A DNA stretch of 64,000 bases from Hymenobacter sp. UV11. Its GTDB lineage: Bacteria; Bacteroidota; Bacteroidia; Cytophagales; Hymenobacteraceae. Made by a program: the position numbers and the translations under genes. The stretch's first letter is position 1. Every line of letters begins with the position of its first letter. Of the stretch, positions 16,721 through 25,937 are shown piece after piece. The stretch lies in contig NZ_SRII01000003.1 in the NCBI RefSeq assembly GCF_004684095.1, positions 310,001 through 374,000 of the forward strand, in the 5' to 3' direction. Below the pieces are notes generated by a model. That model had not been told where the DNA came from. It ran no database searches and worked only from the letters and a program-made list of their open reading frames with translations.

Positions 16721-18037
16721 ATGCTAAGCTATTGCAAATCATTAGGTAACGTAGTGGCGGCGGCGCTGCTGGCGCTGGTAGTGCAGCCGGCCGCCGCGCA
16801 GCGCGTGTCAGAAAGCACCGTGAAGCGGGTGCTCACGACCCTGGCCGCCGACGATATGCAGGGCCGCGCCACCGGCCAGCCTGGTCAGCTGAAAGCGGCG
16901 GAGTTTCTGGCCGCTGAGTTCAAGCGCATTGGCTTGCAGCCGCTGCCGGGCGCTACGAGTTTTATGCAGGAGTTTCCGGCGTATGAGTCGGCGCTGGCCG
17001 GCGCCCAAGCCACGCTCAATGGGGTAGCGCTGCCCGCCGACCACGTATTTGCCCGCACCAGCCAGCCCGCGCTCAGCTGGACCGAGCAGGACGACGTGCG
17101 CGTGTTGTTCCTCGGGCCAACCGAGAAGATTCAGCCGCACTTCCGGGAGATATTCCGGCCCGAAAAAAACACGCTGGTCATTTTTGACCCCGTGCATGCA
17201 GACGAGTTCAAGTCGCTGGTGGCGCAGTTCAGCAAGCCGCAGCTACGGGCCGAACAAGCCGGTAATGCTTCTTCGAGCGTGTGGCTGCTGGCCAGCGCTG
17301 CGCCTACCCCCCTCACGTACCGCGTAGCGGCTACTACCACCACCAAAACGCTGACGCTGCGCAACGTAGTGGGCTACCTGCCGGGCCGCGACCCGGCCCA
17401 CGCGGCCGAGCAAGTCATTTTTTCGGGCCACTACGACCACCTGGGCATTATTAAGCCGATGGCGGGCGACTCGATTGCCAATGGGGCCGACGACGATGCC
17501 AGCGGTACGACGGCCGTGGTGGCCCTGGCGCAGTATTTCAAGAAGCAGAAAAAGAATGCCCGCTCGCTGATTTTCGTGGCCTTCACGGCCGAAGAGATTG
17601 GGGGCTTCGGGGCGCGCTATTTCTCCCGGCAGCTCGACCCGCAGCGCCTGACAGCCATGTTCAACATCGAGATGATTGGCAAGCCGGCCAAGTTTGGGCC
17701 CAACACGGCGTTTATCACGGGCTACGAGAAATCGGATTTTGGCCAGCTGCTGCAAGCCAATCTGCAAGGCACGCCGTTCAAGTTTGAGCCCGACCCCTAC
17801 CCCGAGCAAAACCTGTTTTACCGCTCCGACAACGCCACGCTGGCGCGCCTGGGCGTGCCAGCCCACACCATCAGCACCGACCAGATTCCGACCGACAAGC
17901 TCTACCACAGCGTGGACGACGAGGTGAGTAGTCTGGATATCAAGAACATGACGGCCGTTATCCAAGCCATTGCCCAGAGTGCCAGGGGCATCGTGGCGGG
18001 CCAGCAAACGCCAACCCGCGTGGCGCCCGAAAAGTAG
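16721..18037 (+). CDS. M28 family zinc aminopeptidase
   Basis: The 438-residue exported peptidase has a signal peptide ending near QPAAAQ. The catalytic M28 domain shows VIFSGHYDHLG (zinc His237 and Asp), NGADDDASGTTAVV (bridging Asp), FTAEEIGGFGARYF (catalytic and zinc Glu) and a later His in YHSVDDE. An N-terminal segment DDMQGRATGQPGQLKAAEFL is usual in this family. It probably trims peptides in the periplasm or outside the cell. It follows the secreted hypothetical gene by 6 bp and is followed by a clear terminator. Confidence 0.92.
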   Translation: MLSYCKSLGNVVAAALLALVVQPAAAQRVSESTVKRVLTTLAADDMQGRATGQPGQLKAAEFLAAEFKRIGLQPLPGATSFMQEFPAYESALAGAQATLNGVALPADHVFARTSQPALSWTEQDDVRVLFLGPTEKIQPHFREIFRPEKNTLVIFDPVHADEFKSLVAQFSKPQLRAEQAGNASSSVWLLASAAPTPLTYRVAATTTTKTLTLRNVVGYLPGRDPAHAAEQVIFSGHYDHLGIIKPMAGDSIANGADDDASGTTAVVALAQYFKKQKKNARSLIFVAFTAEEIGGFGARYFSRQLDPQRLTAMFNIEMIGKPAKFGPNTAFITGYEKSDFGQLLQANLQGTPFKFEPDPYPEQNLFYRSDNATLARLGVPAHTISTDQIPTDKLYHSVDDEVSSLDIKNMTAVIQAIAQSARGIVAGQQTPTRVAPEK

Positions 18038-18060
18038 CTATTCTTGGCAGAACAGCGTTG

Positions 18061-18105
18061 AAAAAGCCCGTCATTCCGAAGTTGTCGAGGAATAACGGGC
18101 TTTTT
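18061..18105 (+). terminator. intrinsic terminator after M28 peptidase
   Basis: AAAAAGCCCGT and ACGGGCTTTTT form an 11-bp stem around a 23-nt loop, ending in a T-run. It lies 23 bp after the stop codon. Confidence 0.85.
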
Positions 18106-18131
18106 GGCGACGCTTTTGGCGACGACTATTA

Positions 18132-18605
18132 TCAGCGCAGGTGCACGGCCTCAAGCTGGGCCAGCGGCTCGCCGCTGCGCTCCGAGTTGCCGTAGAGCAT
18201 CAGCATGTTGCCTACAATACGGTAGGCGCGGGTGGCCCCGAGGGCCTGGGCGAAGCTTTGCTCGGTGTCGAGGGAGGGGCACGCCATGCGGGTGCTCAGC
18301 AGGGGCGCAAATTGCAGCTCACCGTCGTTCTCAACCGATTCGAGGCCGCCCCGAAAGCGGTTGCAGCCACCCTGCCCCTCGGCTGTGCCCGCCGCGCTGA
18401 TAAACAGAAACGGCTCCTGGCCCTCGGGGAAGGTTTCATGCAGGGGCTGGCTAGAGAGCTGGCGCAGCACCCAGCGCGTATTGCGCAGCGGCGCATCAGG
18501 AGTAATATTGGTAACGGGCGGCGTGGTATTGCCGCGGTCGGTGGGGCGCTGGCAGGCAGTGCCGGCTAGCAGTAGGCAAGACAGAAAAAAGGCGGAGAGA
18601 CGCAT
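18132..18605 (-). CDS. META domain lipoprotein (HslJ-like)
   Basis: The 157-residue product has a hydrophobic signal and a Cys near LLLAGTACQ, suggesting a lipoprotein. The META domain follows: LRNTRWVLRQLSS, GQGGCNRFRGG (characteristic G-GGCNR motif), and STRMACPSLDTEQSFAQALG. META proteins are related to E. coli HslJ, an outer-membrane heat-shock protein, but their function is poorly known. It stands alone, convergent with the M28 gene, and follows a terminator from the transporter-like gene upstream. Confidence 0.9.
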   Translation of the reverse strand: MRLSAFFLSCLLLAGTACQRPTDRGNTTPPVTNITPDAPLRNTRWVLRQLSSQPLHETFPEGQEPFLFISAAGTAEGQGGCNRFRGGLESVENDGELQFAPLLSTRMACPSLDTEQSFAQALGATRAYRIVGNMLMLYGNSERSGEPLAQLEAVHLR

Positions 18606-18617
18606 GGAAAAAGCCGG

Positions 18618-18656
18618 AAAAAAAGCCGGCTCGCAACTATACGTTACGAGCCGGCT
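18618..18656 (-). terminator. intrinsic terminator of transporter-like gene
   Basis: On the minus strand GCCGGCTCG-type arms (18655-18647 and 18633-18625) form a 9-bp stem followed by seven T. It lies between the outer-membrane protein gene and the META gene. Confidence 0.8.
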
Positions 18657-18764
18657 CTGAGTAGTAAAAAGTGTGGCTAAAGACAGACTTTTTTTTGTTG
18701 CGAATGGTGTTTTATAATTGATTACCAGTAAAATGTACCCTGAGTAATAGTGCAGGGGGTAATA

Positions 18765-19628
18765 CTAGTTGCCGCCGTTGCCGCCCAGCCGAAAGCCTAG
18801 GCCTACCCCCACAGTGTTGGCCCCGGCGCTCACGCCGCCCAGGATGCGGCCCACTGTAGCATCGAAGCGCAGGCCGGTCCAGGGGCGGTAGTAGAGGCCG
18901 GCGTTGGCGCCGGTGGTCAGGTTATCGCGGCCGCGGCCGTAGGCTTCCACAAAGTAGCCGGCCTGGTTGGTGATGGGCGCCGTGAGCGCCAGCGAGCCGA
19001 TGTACTGCCCACCAATCTGGCCGTTGAAAATATTCGTCAGGGTGATGCCGCTCTGCACGAAGCCGAAGTTGCCTTCGAGGGCGGCGCGGCGGCCTAGCTG
19101 CTGGCTCACGAGCAGGCGGCCGGCGGGGGCCCAGGTGCTGCGGCGCAGGCCATTCTGGCCGGTGTTGGGTAGCGCCGCTTCTACCAGCAAGGCTACCTGG
19201 AAGCGGCTGGCCCGGTCAGGCGTCAGCATCAGCTTGGTGCCCACCGTGAGCGGCGCCCAGCCCACCGAGTCGGGACGCGGGGCGCCGCTTTCGCCCATCG
19301 TGGCTGGCGTGCCGGCCGTGCCGAACACGTAAGGCTGGGTGATGCGCAATTCCATGCTGTTGAAAAAGCCGATGCGCAGCATTGTAGCCTGGCTGTTAAT
19401 CCCTACCCCCCCTTGGGGCGCGTAGTGCTGCCAGCCGGTTTCGAGCTGAAACTGCCCCGGCCGCAGCACGCCGGCCGTGATAGTCTGGCCGGGCCGGTCG
19501 GGCCGAATGTGTTGAAAGAAAGGCGTTTCCGCGTTTTCGTTGCTCTCATCCAGGGTATTTTGGGCCAGGGCGGGGGTGAGGCGGCCTGCGAGCAGGGCGG
19601 CCAGCACCAGCGGAGTGGTCTTGCGCAT
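18765..19628 (-). CDS. outer-membrane beta-barrel protein, transporter/MetA-pathway type
   Basis: From the ATG at 19628 the product has 287 residues with a signal peptide (MRKTTPLVLAALLAGRLTPA, cleavage near ALAQ). An upstream start at 19697 is in frame but would bury the signal. The segment PFFQHIRPDRPGQT, then repeated amphipathic beta strands (FQLETGWQHYAP, LRIGFFNSMELRITQPYVF, YFVEAYGRGRD) and a final GVGLGFRLGG suggest an outer-membrane barrel of the family often called putative MetA-pathway of phenol degradation or transporter. The substrate is unknown. It is a single gene with its own terminator. Confidence 0.78.
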   Translation of the reverse strand: MRKTTPLVLAALLAGRLTPALAQNTLDESNENAETPFFQHIRPDRPGQTITAGVLRPGQFQLETGWQHYAPQGGVGINSQATMLRIGFFNSMELRITQPYVFGTAGTPATMGESGAPRPDSVGWAPLTVGTKLMLTPDRASRFQVALLVEAALPNTGQNGLRRSTWAPAGRLLVSQQLGRRAALEGNFGFVQSGITLTNIFNGQIGGQYIGSLALTAPITNQAGYFVEAYGRGRDNLTTGANAGLYYRPWTGLRFDATVGRILGGVSAGANTVGVGLGFRLGGNGGN

Positions 19629-19776
19629 AGGTACCCCGACGCGCAACCCGCCGGGATAGTTCAACGTAGAAGGCCGCTTCATTTGCAGCTCACGCAAAAG
19701 GGAGGGGGTAAGGAAGCGCCACGCTGGCGTTCCCTACCCCCTCCCTCACTTTATTAGGTTTCATGCAAAAACGTCT

Positions 19777-19861
19777 GTCATTGCGAGCCTGCGAAGCAAT
19801 CTCACTTAAACGAGTCGTTTGAACATCGCTTAAATGCGATTGCTTCGCAGGCTCGCAATAC
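19777..19861. repeat. class B palindromic repeat
   Basis: ATTGCGAGCCTGCGAAGCAA... (19780-19801) pairs with its exact complement at 19838-19859. It lies between the start of the transporter-like gene and the M1 peptidase stop, both leftward genes. Confidence 0.9.
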
Positions 19862-19873
19862 AAGTAGCAGCAT

Positions 19874-22360
19874 TTACTTGGCGGCTTGAATAGCTTGCAC
19901 AGCGGCCGCGGCCGTGGCTTGGTTCTGGGTGGCGTGGGCGCCGGTTTGGGCGGCGGCGCCTTTTTGCAGCGCGTCAATCATGCGCTTATCAAAACCGTAG
20001 GCGCGCAACTGGGGCTGAAGGGCCACCTTCTGGAGACGGTCCACGTCCTCGCCGAAGGCCGTGGGGTCGTCGAGGCGGCCCAGCATCTGCACCATCGGCG
20101 CAATGAGGCCGTAGCGGCTACGGCCGGTGGCGGCATCGTAGGTGGTGCGCATGTAGTTCCACTGCGCGGGGCCACCGTGCGCGGCGTACACGCCCGTTAC
20201 GGCCGAGGCCAGGTGCGGCTCCGATTCCAGGGTTTTGGCGCGGGCCAGGGCCAGGGGGGCGTCAATCTCGCCCAAGGCTTGCAAGCCCGCGCCTTGAATG
20301 CCGTAGGACTGGCTGCCGAGCGCGGCCGTCAGGGTTTTGGCGTCTTTCTTGTCTTTCAGTTCGCCCAAGGCCAGCAGCGCGGCGGCGCGTACGTGGGTGT
20401 CGGCCTCGGTGGCGGCAAGCTGGCGTAGGGTAGGCGCGGCAGCTTTGGCCACGGTCTTATTATCGAGCTTCAAGCCCTGAATGGCCGCAATGCGCAGGCC
20501 GTAGAACTTATCCTTGAGGGCGGCCAGCACCACGGCACGGGCAGCACTGCTGGTAGTTTGCTGAGTCAGGGCCGCGTCGAGGGCCTCGCGGCGGTCAACG
20601 TAGAGCGGGGCGTGGCTGTACTGGTAGGCGTACTCGGCCAGGGGCTTGTTGTCGGTTTTTTGCCAGAGCGTGAATTTGTCGGCGTCCACGTTCACCAGCT
20701 CGGGCCGGGCGGCCAGCGGCATGGTAAAGGTCTGGGTGGCCTCAGTCATGGTCACGCGCTGGCGCTGGGCCTTACCCCCCACGTAGTAGTCGATGGCCAG
20801 CGGCAGCCGAAACGGCTCGCCCGGCTGCGTCTGCTTGATGGTGACGCTCTGGGTTTTGCTGCCCGCGTTCCAGGCGTAGTCGATGGTTACGGCCGGGCTG
20901 CCATTGTTGTAGTACCACTGGTTGTAAAACCAGTTGAGGTCCTGGCCCGACACGGCTTCCATGGCCAGGCGCATCTGGTGGGCCTCGCCGTTGCCGAATT
21001 TGTTGTCGGTGAGGTATTTCTGCAAGCCAGCGAAGAATACGTCGTCGCCCAGGTAGGTACGCAGCATCTGCACGATGGCGCCGCCCTTCTGGTAGCTTAC
21101 CAGGTCAAATACGTCTTCCTTATTGTTATAATGGAAGCGCACCAGGTTTTTGGCCGCGTCGCGCGGGCTGGCCAGGTAGCTTTGGCGGTAGCGGTAGTTG
21201 TGGGCGTCGGCCTCGTCCTGGCCATACTTGTGCTCGGCGTAGAGCGACTCCGAGAAGTCGGCCATCGACTCGTTCACCGTGATATTAGACCACGACTCAG
21301 CCGTGACGTAGTCGCCAAACCACTGGTGAAATAGCTCGTGCGCAATCACCGATTCCTGGTCGTAGGTGCGGTCCAGTAGCTCGCGGTCCGTCATTTGCAC
21401 CTGCTCGCCGTGCAGCGTGGCGGTGGTGTTTTCCATGGCGCCGCTCACGTAGTCGCGGGCCACAATCTGGCTGTACTTATTCCACGGAAACTCGACGCCC
21501 AGCCGGCTGCTGAAAAACTCCAGCATATCGGGCGTATTACCAAAAATCTGCTTGGCGAAGGGCGCGTACTTGGGCTCCAGGTAGTAGTTAACTTCCTTGC
21601 CGCGCCAGGTATCCTTGTAGATTTTGAAGTCGCCCACGGCCATCATAAAGAGGTAGGGCGCGTGGGGCAGGTCCATTTTCCAGGTATCGGTGCGCAGGCC
21701 GGGGCCGGCGGGCTTCTGGCTCACGAGGCGGCCGTTGCTGAGCGTCACGTACTTGGCTGGCACGGTCATGGCAATTTCCTCGGTCGTCTTCTGGTTGGGC
21801 CGGTCGATGGTCGGAAACCAGGCCGACGAGCTTTGCGTCTCGCCCTGGGTCCAGATTTGCACCGGCTTGCCCGCCACCGCGCTGTCGGGGTTGATAAAAT
21901 ACAGGCCCTTGGCATCGGTAATAGCCTGCGAGCCTTGCACTTGCAGCTCATCCGGCTTGGCCGTGTACTCGATGTACACCATGTACTCCTCGCCCGGCTT
22001 GTAGAGGCGGTCGAGGTTGATACGCAGGTTATTCTTATCCGAGTAGTCGAATTTCAGCGGCTGCTGCGCCCCGCCGCTCATGATGGCCACGCTCTTGATA
22101 TCCATGCCCTGGGCATCAAGCCGCAGCGTGTCGGTGGCGTAGGCGTGGGGCTTCAGCGTCACCCATTCCTGCCCGTAGAGGTAGCGCTTGGCGTAGTCGA
22201 AGCGCACGGCCAACCGGGTGTGCACCAAGTCGTTGGTTTTAGTAGCCGAGGGCTGGTAGGGCGCGTTGGCCGCCGCCAGGGGGGTAGAGGGCGCCTGGGC
22301 CTGGGCCGCCAGGGCCAGCAGCAGGCAGCCCGGCAGCAGCGCAGCAGAGAGAAGCTTCAT
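19874..22360 (-). CDS. M1 family zinc aminopeptidase with HEAT-like C-terminus
   Basis: This 828-residue exported aminopeptidase has a signal peptide (cleavage near AAQAQ). An N-terminal beta domain is followed by the catalytic domain with the exopeptidase motif GAMEN (about 305), zinc motif HELFHQWFGD (about 337-341) and downstream NESMADFSE carrying the third ligand Glu. The C-terminal quarter (RAVVLAALKDKFYGLRIAAI, RAAALLALGELKDKK) has HEAT-like alpha repeats. It probably degrades peptides in the periplasm or outside the cell. It is a single gene. Confidence 0.94.
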   Translation of the reverse strand: MKLLSAALLPGCLLLALAAQAQAPSTPLAAANAPYQPSATKTNDLVHTRLAVRFDYAKRYLYGQEWVTLKPHAYATDTLRLDAQGMDIKSVAIMSGGAQQPLKFDYSDKNNLRINLDRLYKPGEEYMVYIEYTAKPDELQVQGSQAITDAKGLYFINPDSAVAGKPVQIWTQGETQSSSAWFPTIDRPNQKTTEEIAMTVPAKYVTLSNGRLVSQKPAGPGLRTDTWKMDLPHAPYLFMMAVGDFKIYKDTWRGKEVNYYLEPKYAPFAKQIFGNTPDMLEFFSSRLGVEFPWNKYSQIVARDYVSGAMENTTATLHGEQVQMTDRELLDRTYDQESVIAHELFHQWFGDYVTAESWSNITVNESMADFSESLYAEHKYGQDEADAHNYRYRQSYLASPRDAAKNLVRFHYNNKEDVFDLVSYQKGGAIVQMLRTYLGDDVFFAGLQKYLTDNKFGNGEAHQMRLAMEAVSGQDLNWFYNQWYYNNGSPAVTIDYAWNAGSKTQSVTIKQTQPGEPFRLPLAIDYYVGGKAQRQRVTMTEATQTFTMPLAARPELVNVDADKFTLWQKTDNKPLAEYAYQYSHAPLYVDRREALDAALTQQTTSSAARAVVLAALKDKFYGLRIAAIQGLKLDNKTVAKAAAPTLRQLAATEADTHVRAAALLALGELKDKKDAKTLTAALGSQSYGIQGAGLQALGEIDAPLALARAKTLESEPHLASAVTGVYAAHGGPAQWNYMRTTYDAATGRSRYGLIAPMVQMLGRLDDPTAFGEDVDRLQKVALQPQLRAYGFDKRMIDALQKGAAAQTGAHATQNQATAAAAVQAIQAAK

Positions 22361-22454
22361 TCAAAAAAACTAAAGGGCGAGGGGGTAGGAGGGGGGTAGG
22401 GCGCAAAGACCCAGCTCCCCGCACAAAGTTGCTACGCGCGCCGCTCTCAAACGC

Positions 22455-22493
22455 AAAGAGCCGGCCGCTAAGACAGCGGCCGGCTCTTTTTTT
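22455..22493. terminator. bidirectional terminator hairpin
   Basis: AAAGAGCCGGCCGC (22455-22468) and its exact complement (22476-22489) form a 14-bp stem with a 7-nt loop and a T-run on the plus strand. It follows the CHRD gene stop in the leftward direction. Confidence 0.85.
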
Positions 22494-22514
22494 GATTTCC
22501 AAGCGCGTAAAAAC

Positions 22515-23033
22515 TTACTTCACTATTACGTTAGCACGAATTTCACCGCTAGGGTATTGGCTAGTGTGAATGTTGGCGTACACGTGAGCCATCTTAAAGG
22601 AATCTGCCTGCACGGCCATCGGCTTAGCCGGAACGGCCGGGGTGGTTGCAGTAGCCGGCTGGGCCGCTACGGCTGGGGTCGTAGTTAGCGTAGTGCTACC
22701 CGTGACAGTACCGCTGGTGCCGGTCGGCAGGTTGCTGATGGGAATAAATACATCCCCAGTGTGTTTCGCGTCACCGTAGTGAAAGTGAGCGGCCTGCGGC
22801 GGCCCGGTGAGGTTTTTGAAGGTAAGTGTATAGGTCAGCAGCTTGGTAGCGGGGTCGTAGGTGCCTGTAACGTCGCCGGTAGCGGTGGAAGCGCTGGTAG
22901 GCTTGATGGAATTGGCCGCACTCAAATTACCCGAAAGCTGCTGCGTAGTAACAGCCGGCGTAGCTGGGTCGTCTTTTTTGCAAGCAGTTGCCAGCGTGAG
23001 GGATGCCAGTGCGGCAAGGAGAACTTTTTTCAT
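22515..23033 (-). CDS. CHRD domain lipoprotein
   Basis: From the ATG at 23033 the 172-residue product starts MKKVLLAALASLTLATACKK, a lipoprotein signal with Cys18. The mature part matches the CHRD domain: SGNLSAANSIKPTSAS, GTYDPATKLLTYTLTFKNLT, AAHFHYGDAKHTGDVF and a C-terminal HTSQYPSGEIRANV. CHRD domains occur in secreted proteins of many bacteria, with no assigned activity here. A low-complexity Thr/Ala/Pro segment (TPAVAAQPATATTPAVPAKP) interrupts the domain. A longer frame upstream (to 23159) is AT-rich and unlikely to be translated. Confidence 0.88.
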   Translation of the reverse strand: MKKVLLAALASLTLATACKKDDPATPAVTTQQLSGNLSAANSIKPTSASTATGDVTGTYDPATKLLTYTLTFKNLTGPPQAAHFHYGDAKHTGDVFIPISNLPTGTSGTVTGSTTLTTTPAVAAQPATATTPAVPAKPMAVQADSFKMAHVYANIHTSQYPSGEIRANVIVK

Positions 23034-23402
23034 AAAAAAACAAAAATTTAGAAAGAGATAAATGATTTTGGAAACAAAGTAACAAAAGTTCGGGGCGTAC
23101 GAGCTAGAGAATTGTTGCGTTTTGTTGAAATTTGCTATATAATCCTTGGTAGGTGCCAATTGTTTTTTGTCCCCTAAAAGAAGTTATAGCAAGGGGCATG
23201 AACGGCGACTGCTAAGAAGGCAGCCCTACCCCCAGCGCCACGCCTCAAGCCCGCCGCGCTGGCAGCATTGAGCCGTTTGCCCCGCCATTGTGGCAGGAAA
23301 AAGGGGCTGGTACGAGCCTTGTAACAAGGGCAGCAACGGCCGCATAGCTGTTATTCTAACCAGACATCACTCCTCTTTTTAACCTTAGCACCCACCAGCA
23401 TT
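23034..23402. other. divergent gap between CHRD gene and dnaK
   Basis: The left part (to about 23165) is AT-rich and probably holds the CHRD promoter. The right part is GC-rich. A perfect 13-bp palindrome CCTTGTAACAAGG lies at 23317-23329, 74 bp upstream of dnaK, and could be an operator. No CIRCE element of the HrcA type is present. Confidence 0.55.
23317..23329. promoter_or_regulatory. 13-bp palindrome upstream of dnaK
   Basis: CCTTGTAACAAGG is an exact palindrome around a central A. Its place upstream of a heat-shock gene makes it a possible protein-binding site. A short palindrome can also arise by chance. Confidence 0.25.
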
Positions 23403-25313
23403 ATGGGCAAAATCATCGGTATTGACTTGGGCACCACCAACTCGTGCGTCGCCGTAATGGAAGGCAACGAGCCGGTTGTTATCCCCAACTCCGAAGGCCG
23501 CCGTACTACCCCTTCCATCGTCGCTTTCCTCGACAATGGTAAGGGCGAGCGTAAGGTCGGTGACCCGGCCAAGCGCCAGGCCGTTACCAACCCCAAGAAC
23601 ACGATTGCCAGCATCAAGCGTTTCATGGGCCGCCAGTTCTCCGAGGTTTCGTCCGAGAGCAGGTACGTTGCTTACGACCTGACGCCCGGCGCTAACAATA
23701 CGGTAGCCGTGAAAATTGGCGACCGCAACTACACGCCCCAGGAAATTTCGGCTATGGTGCTTCAAAAGATGAAGCAGACGGCCGAAGACTACCTGGGCCA
23801 GCCCGTGACCGAAGCCGTTATCACGGTGCCCGCGTACTTCAACGACGCCCAGCGCCAGGCTACCAAAGAAGCCGGGGCCATCGCGGGCCTCGATGTGAAG
23901 CGCATTATTAACGAGCCTACTGCGGCTGCCCTGGCTTACGGCTTGGACAAGAAGCATAAGGACCAGAAAATTGCCGTGTACGACCTCGGCGGCGGCACAT
24001 TCGACATCTCCATCCTGGAGCTTGGCGACGGCGTGTTTGAAGTACTAAGCACCAACGGTGATACGCACCTCGGCGGCGACGACTTTGACCAGGTTATCAT
24101 CGATTTCCTGGCCGACCAGTTCAAGAGTGAAAACGAAGGCCTCGACCTGCGCAACGACCCCATGGCCCTCCAGCGCCTGAAGGAAGCCGCCGAGAAAGCC
24201 AAAATCGAGCTGTCGAGCTCCAACGAAACTGAAATTAACCTGCCGTACATCACGGCTACGGCTTCGGGCCCCAAGCACTTGGTAGTGAAGCTGACGCGCG
24301 CTAAGTTCGAGCAGTTGAGCGACAGCCTGGTGCGCCGCTCGATGGAGCCCTGCAAGAAGGCGCTGTCGGACGCTGGCCTTTCGGCCGCCCAGATTGACGA
24401 GGTTATCCTCGTGGGTGGCTCGACCCGCATTCCGCGCATTCAGGAAGAAGTAGAGAAGTTCTTCGGCAAGAAACCTTCGAAAGGTGTGAACCCTGACGAG
24501 GTAGTAGCCATTGGCGCGGCCATCCAGGGCGGCGTGCTCACCGGTGAGGTGAAGGACGTGCTGCTGCTCGACGTGACCCCGCTCTCGCTGGGCATTGAGA
24601 CGATGGGCGGCGTAATGACCAAGCTCATCGAGTCGAACACGACTATTCCGACCAAAAAATCGGAAACCTTCTCGACGGCTTCGGACTCGCAGCCTTCGGT
24701 AGAAATCCACGTGCTGCAGGGCGAGCGCCCGCTGGCCAGCCAGAACCGCACCATCGGCAAGTTTCACCTCGACAGCATTCCGCCCGCCCCGCGTGGCGTG
24801 CCGCAGATTGAGGTAATCTTCGATATCGATGCCAACGGCATCCTAAACGTGACGGCTAAGGACAAAGGCACTGGTAAGGAGCAGAAAATCCGCATCGAAG
24901 CCAGCAGCGGCCTCAGCGACGCCGACATTGAGCGGATGCGCACCGAGGCTACGGCCAACGCCGAAGCCGACAAAATCGAAGCTGAGCGCATCAAGAAGAT
25001 GAACGACGCCGACTCGCTCATCTTTCAGACCGAGAAGCAGTTGAAGGAGTTCGGCGACAAACTGAGCGGCGGCAACAAAACCGCCGTAGAAGGCGCCCTT
25101 GCCGACCTCAAGAAAGCCCACGAAAGCAAAGACCTCAACGGGGTTGATGCTGGTGTAGCGGCGCTCAACAAGGCTTGGGAAGCAGCTTCGCAGGAAATGT
25201 ATGCTGCGGCTGGCGCCCAAGACGGCCAGCCCGGAACTGATGGCCAACCCCAGGGCCAGCCCGCTGGCGACCAGGTTACCGACGTAGACTACGAGGAAGT
25301 AGACGGCAAGTAA
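23403..25313 (+). CDS. dnaK: molecular chaperone DnaK (Hsp70)
   Basis: This ATP-driven chaperone has 636 residues. The start [20 protein letters not shown], the phosphate motif [57 protein letters not shown] and the linker region [18 protein letters not shown] are all typical. The substrate-binding domain is followed by a C-terminal lid and a Gln/Gly-rich tail ending in [10 protein letters not shown], close to the EEVD-like ends of bacterial DnaK. No grpE or dnaJ lies beside it. A strong terminator follows. Confidence 0.98.
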   Translation: MGKIIGIDLGTTNSCVAVMEGNEPVVIPNSEGRRTTPSIVAFLDNGKGERKVGDPAKRQAVTNPKNTIASIKRFMGRQFSEVSSESRYVAYDLTPGANNTVAVKIGDRNYTPQEISAMVLQKMKQTAEDYLGQPVTEAVITVPAYFNDAQRQATKEAGAIAGLDVKRIINEPTAAALAYGLDKKHKDQKIAVYDLGGGTFDISILELGDGVFEVLSTNGDTHLGGDDFDQVIIDFLADQFKSENEGLDLRNDPMALQRLKEAAEKAKIELSSSNETEINLPYITATASGPKHLVVKLTRAKFEQLSDSLVRRSMEPCKKALSDAGLSAAQIDEVILVGGSTRIPRIQEEVEKFFGKKPSKGVNPDEVVAIGAAIQGGVLTGEVKDVLLLDVTPLSLGIETMGGVMTKLIESNTTIPTKKSETFSTASDSQPSVEIHVLQGERPLASQNRTIGKFHLDSIPPAPRGVPQIEVIFDIDANGILNVTAKDKGTGKEQKIRIEASSGLSDADIERMRTEATANAEADKIEAERIKKMNDADSLIFQTEKQLKEFGDKLSGGNKTAVEGALADLKKAHESKDLNGVDAGVAALNKAWEAASQEMYAAAGAQDGQPGTDGQPQGQPAGDQVTDVDYEEVDGK

Positions 25314-25335
25314 GCTGCTGTTTGCACCTATTGTG

Positions 25336-25367
25336 AAAGGCCGGGAGCGAAAGCTTCCGGCCTTTTT
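25336..25367 (+). terminator. intrinsic terminator of dnaK
   Basis: AAAGGCCGG and CCGGCCTTT form a 9-bp stem, followed by TTTTT, 22 bp after the dnaK stop codon. Confidence 0.9.
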
Positions 25368-25369
25368 GC

Positions 25370-25937
25370 GTACCTGGGGTACCGCTCAACTACTACGGGC
25401 AGGCTTCGGCTACCCAGAGGGGGGTAGGGATATTTCTGCACAGCTTAATGCAATAAAAAGCTAGATAAATACCGTTCGTGCAACATGCAAGAAACAATAC
25501 GCGCGCTACGAATACTCTTAATCTAAGATTAATGCGTAGTATATAGTATTGATTTTATGGTATTTTTTAAAGTTTATTTATTCGTTACTATTTTATAAAA
25601 ATCTGTTGAGCAATGACTTGTAAAAATTATAAGTTAGACATAACTTGTGTAATTTTTATGGACAGGTTTGACGTGGTAATAAGTGCTATGTAACTTGCTT
25701 ACTAATTGCCTGCCTGGGCTACTGTAGGCTAGTGCCGGTAGAAGTAATTTTTCACCGGCTAACGCCGGTACTACGCTACTGCGAGTTGGCTGATTTAATA
25801 CCTGGTGCTGGATTTTAACAGGTGAAAGGCAGTTTGTGACGCGTGCTGCTACTAACCTGGCGAAAACCAGTCCCCGGCATGATTTTTATTTCCTTGTTTT
25901 GCCAACCAATTAGCTAAGCCATCCCGTAGGTCAGGCC
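25370..25937. other. AT-rich gene-free stretch
   Basis: No coding region is seen in about 570 bp. The middle (25440-25700) is far richer in A+T than the rest of the window. It holds a perfect 15-bp palindrome TTAATCTAAGATTAA (25518-25532) and an imperfect inverted repeat of about 16 bp (25621-25658). Near 25730-25772 two TAGTGCCGG-like arms could pair. It may be a regulatory region, a small RNA locus or relic DNA. Nothing decides between these. Confidence 0.5.

Noticed and set aside
21395..22399. 334-codon rightward reading frame
   Set aside because: Antisense shadow of the M1 aminopeptidase; Gly/His/Val-rich low-complexity product.
23034..23402. CIRCE operator for HrcA upstream of dnaK
   Set aside because: The TTAGCAC...GTGCTAA pair is not present; only TTAGCACCC occurs near 23386 without a partner.
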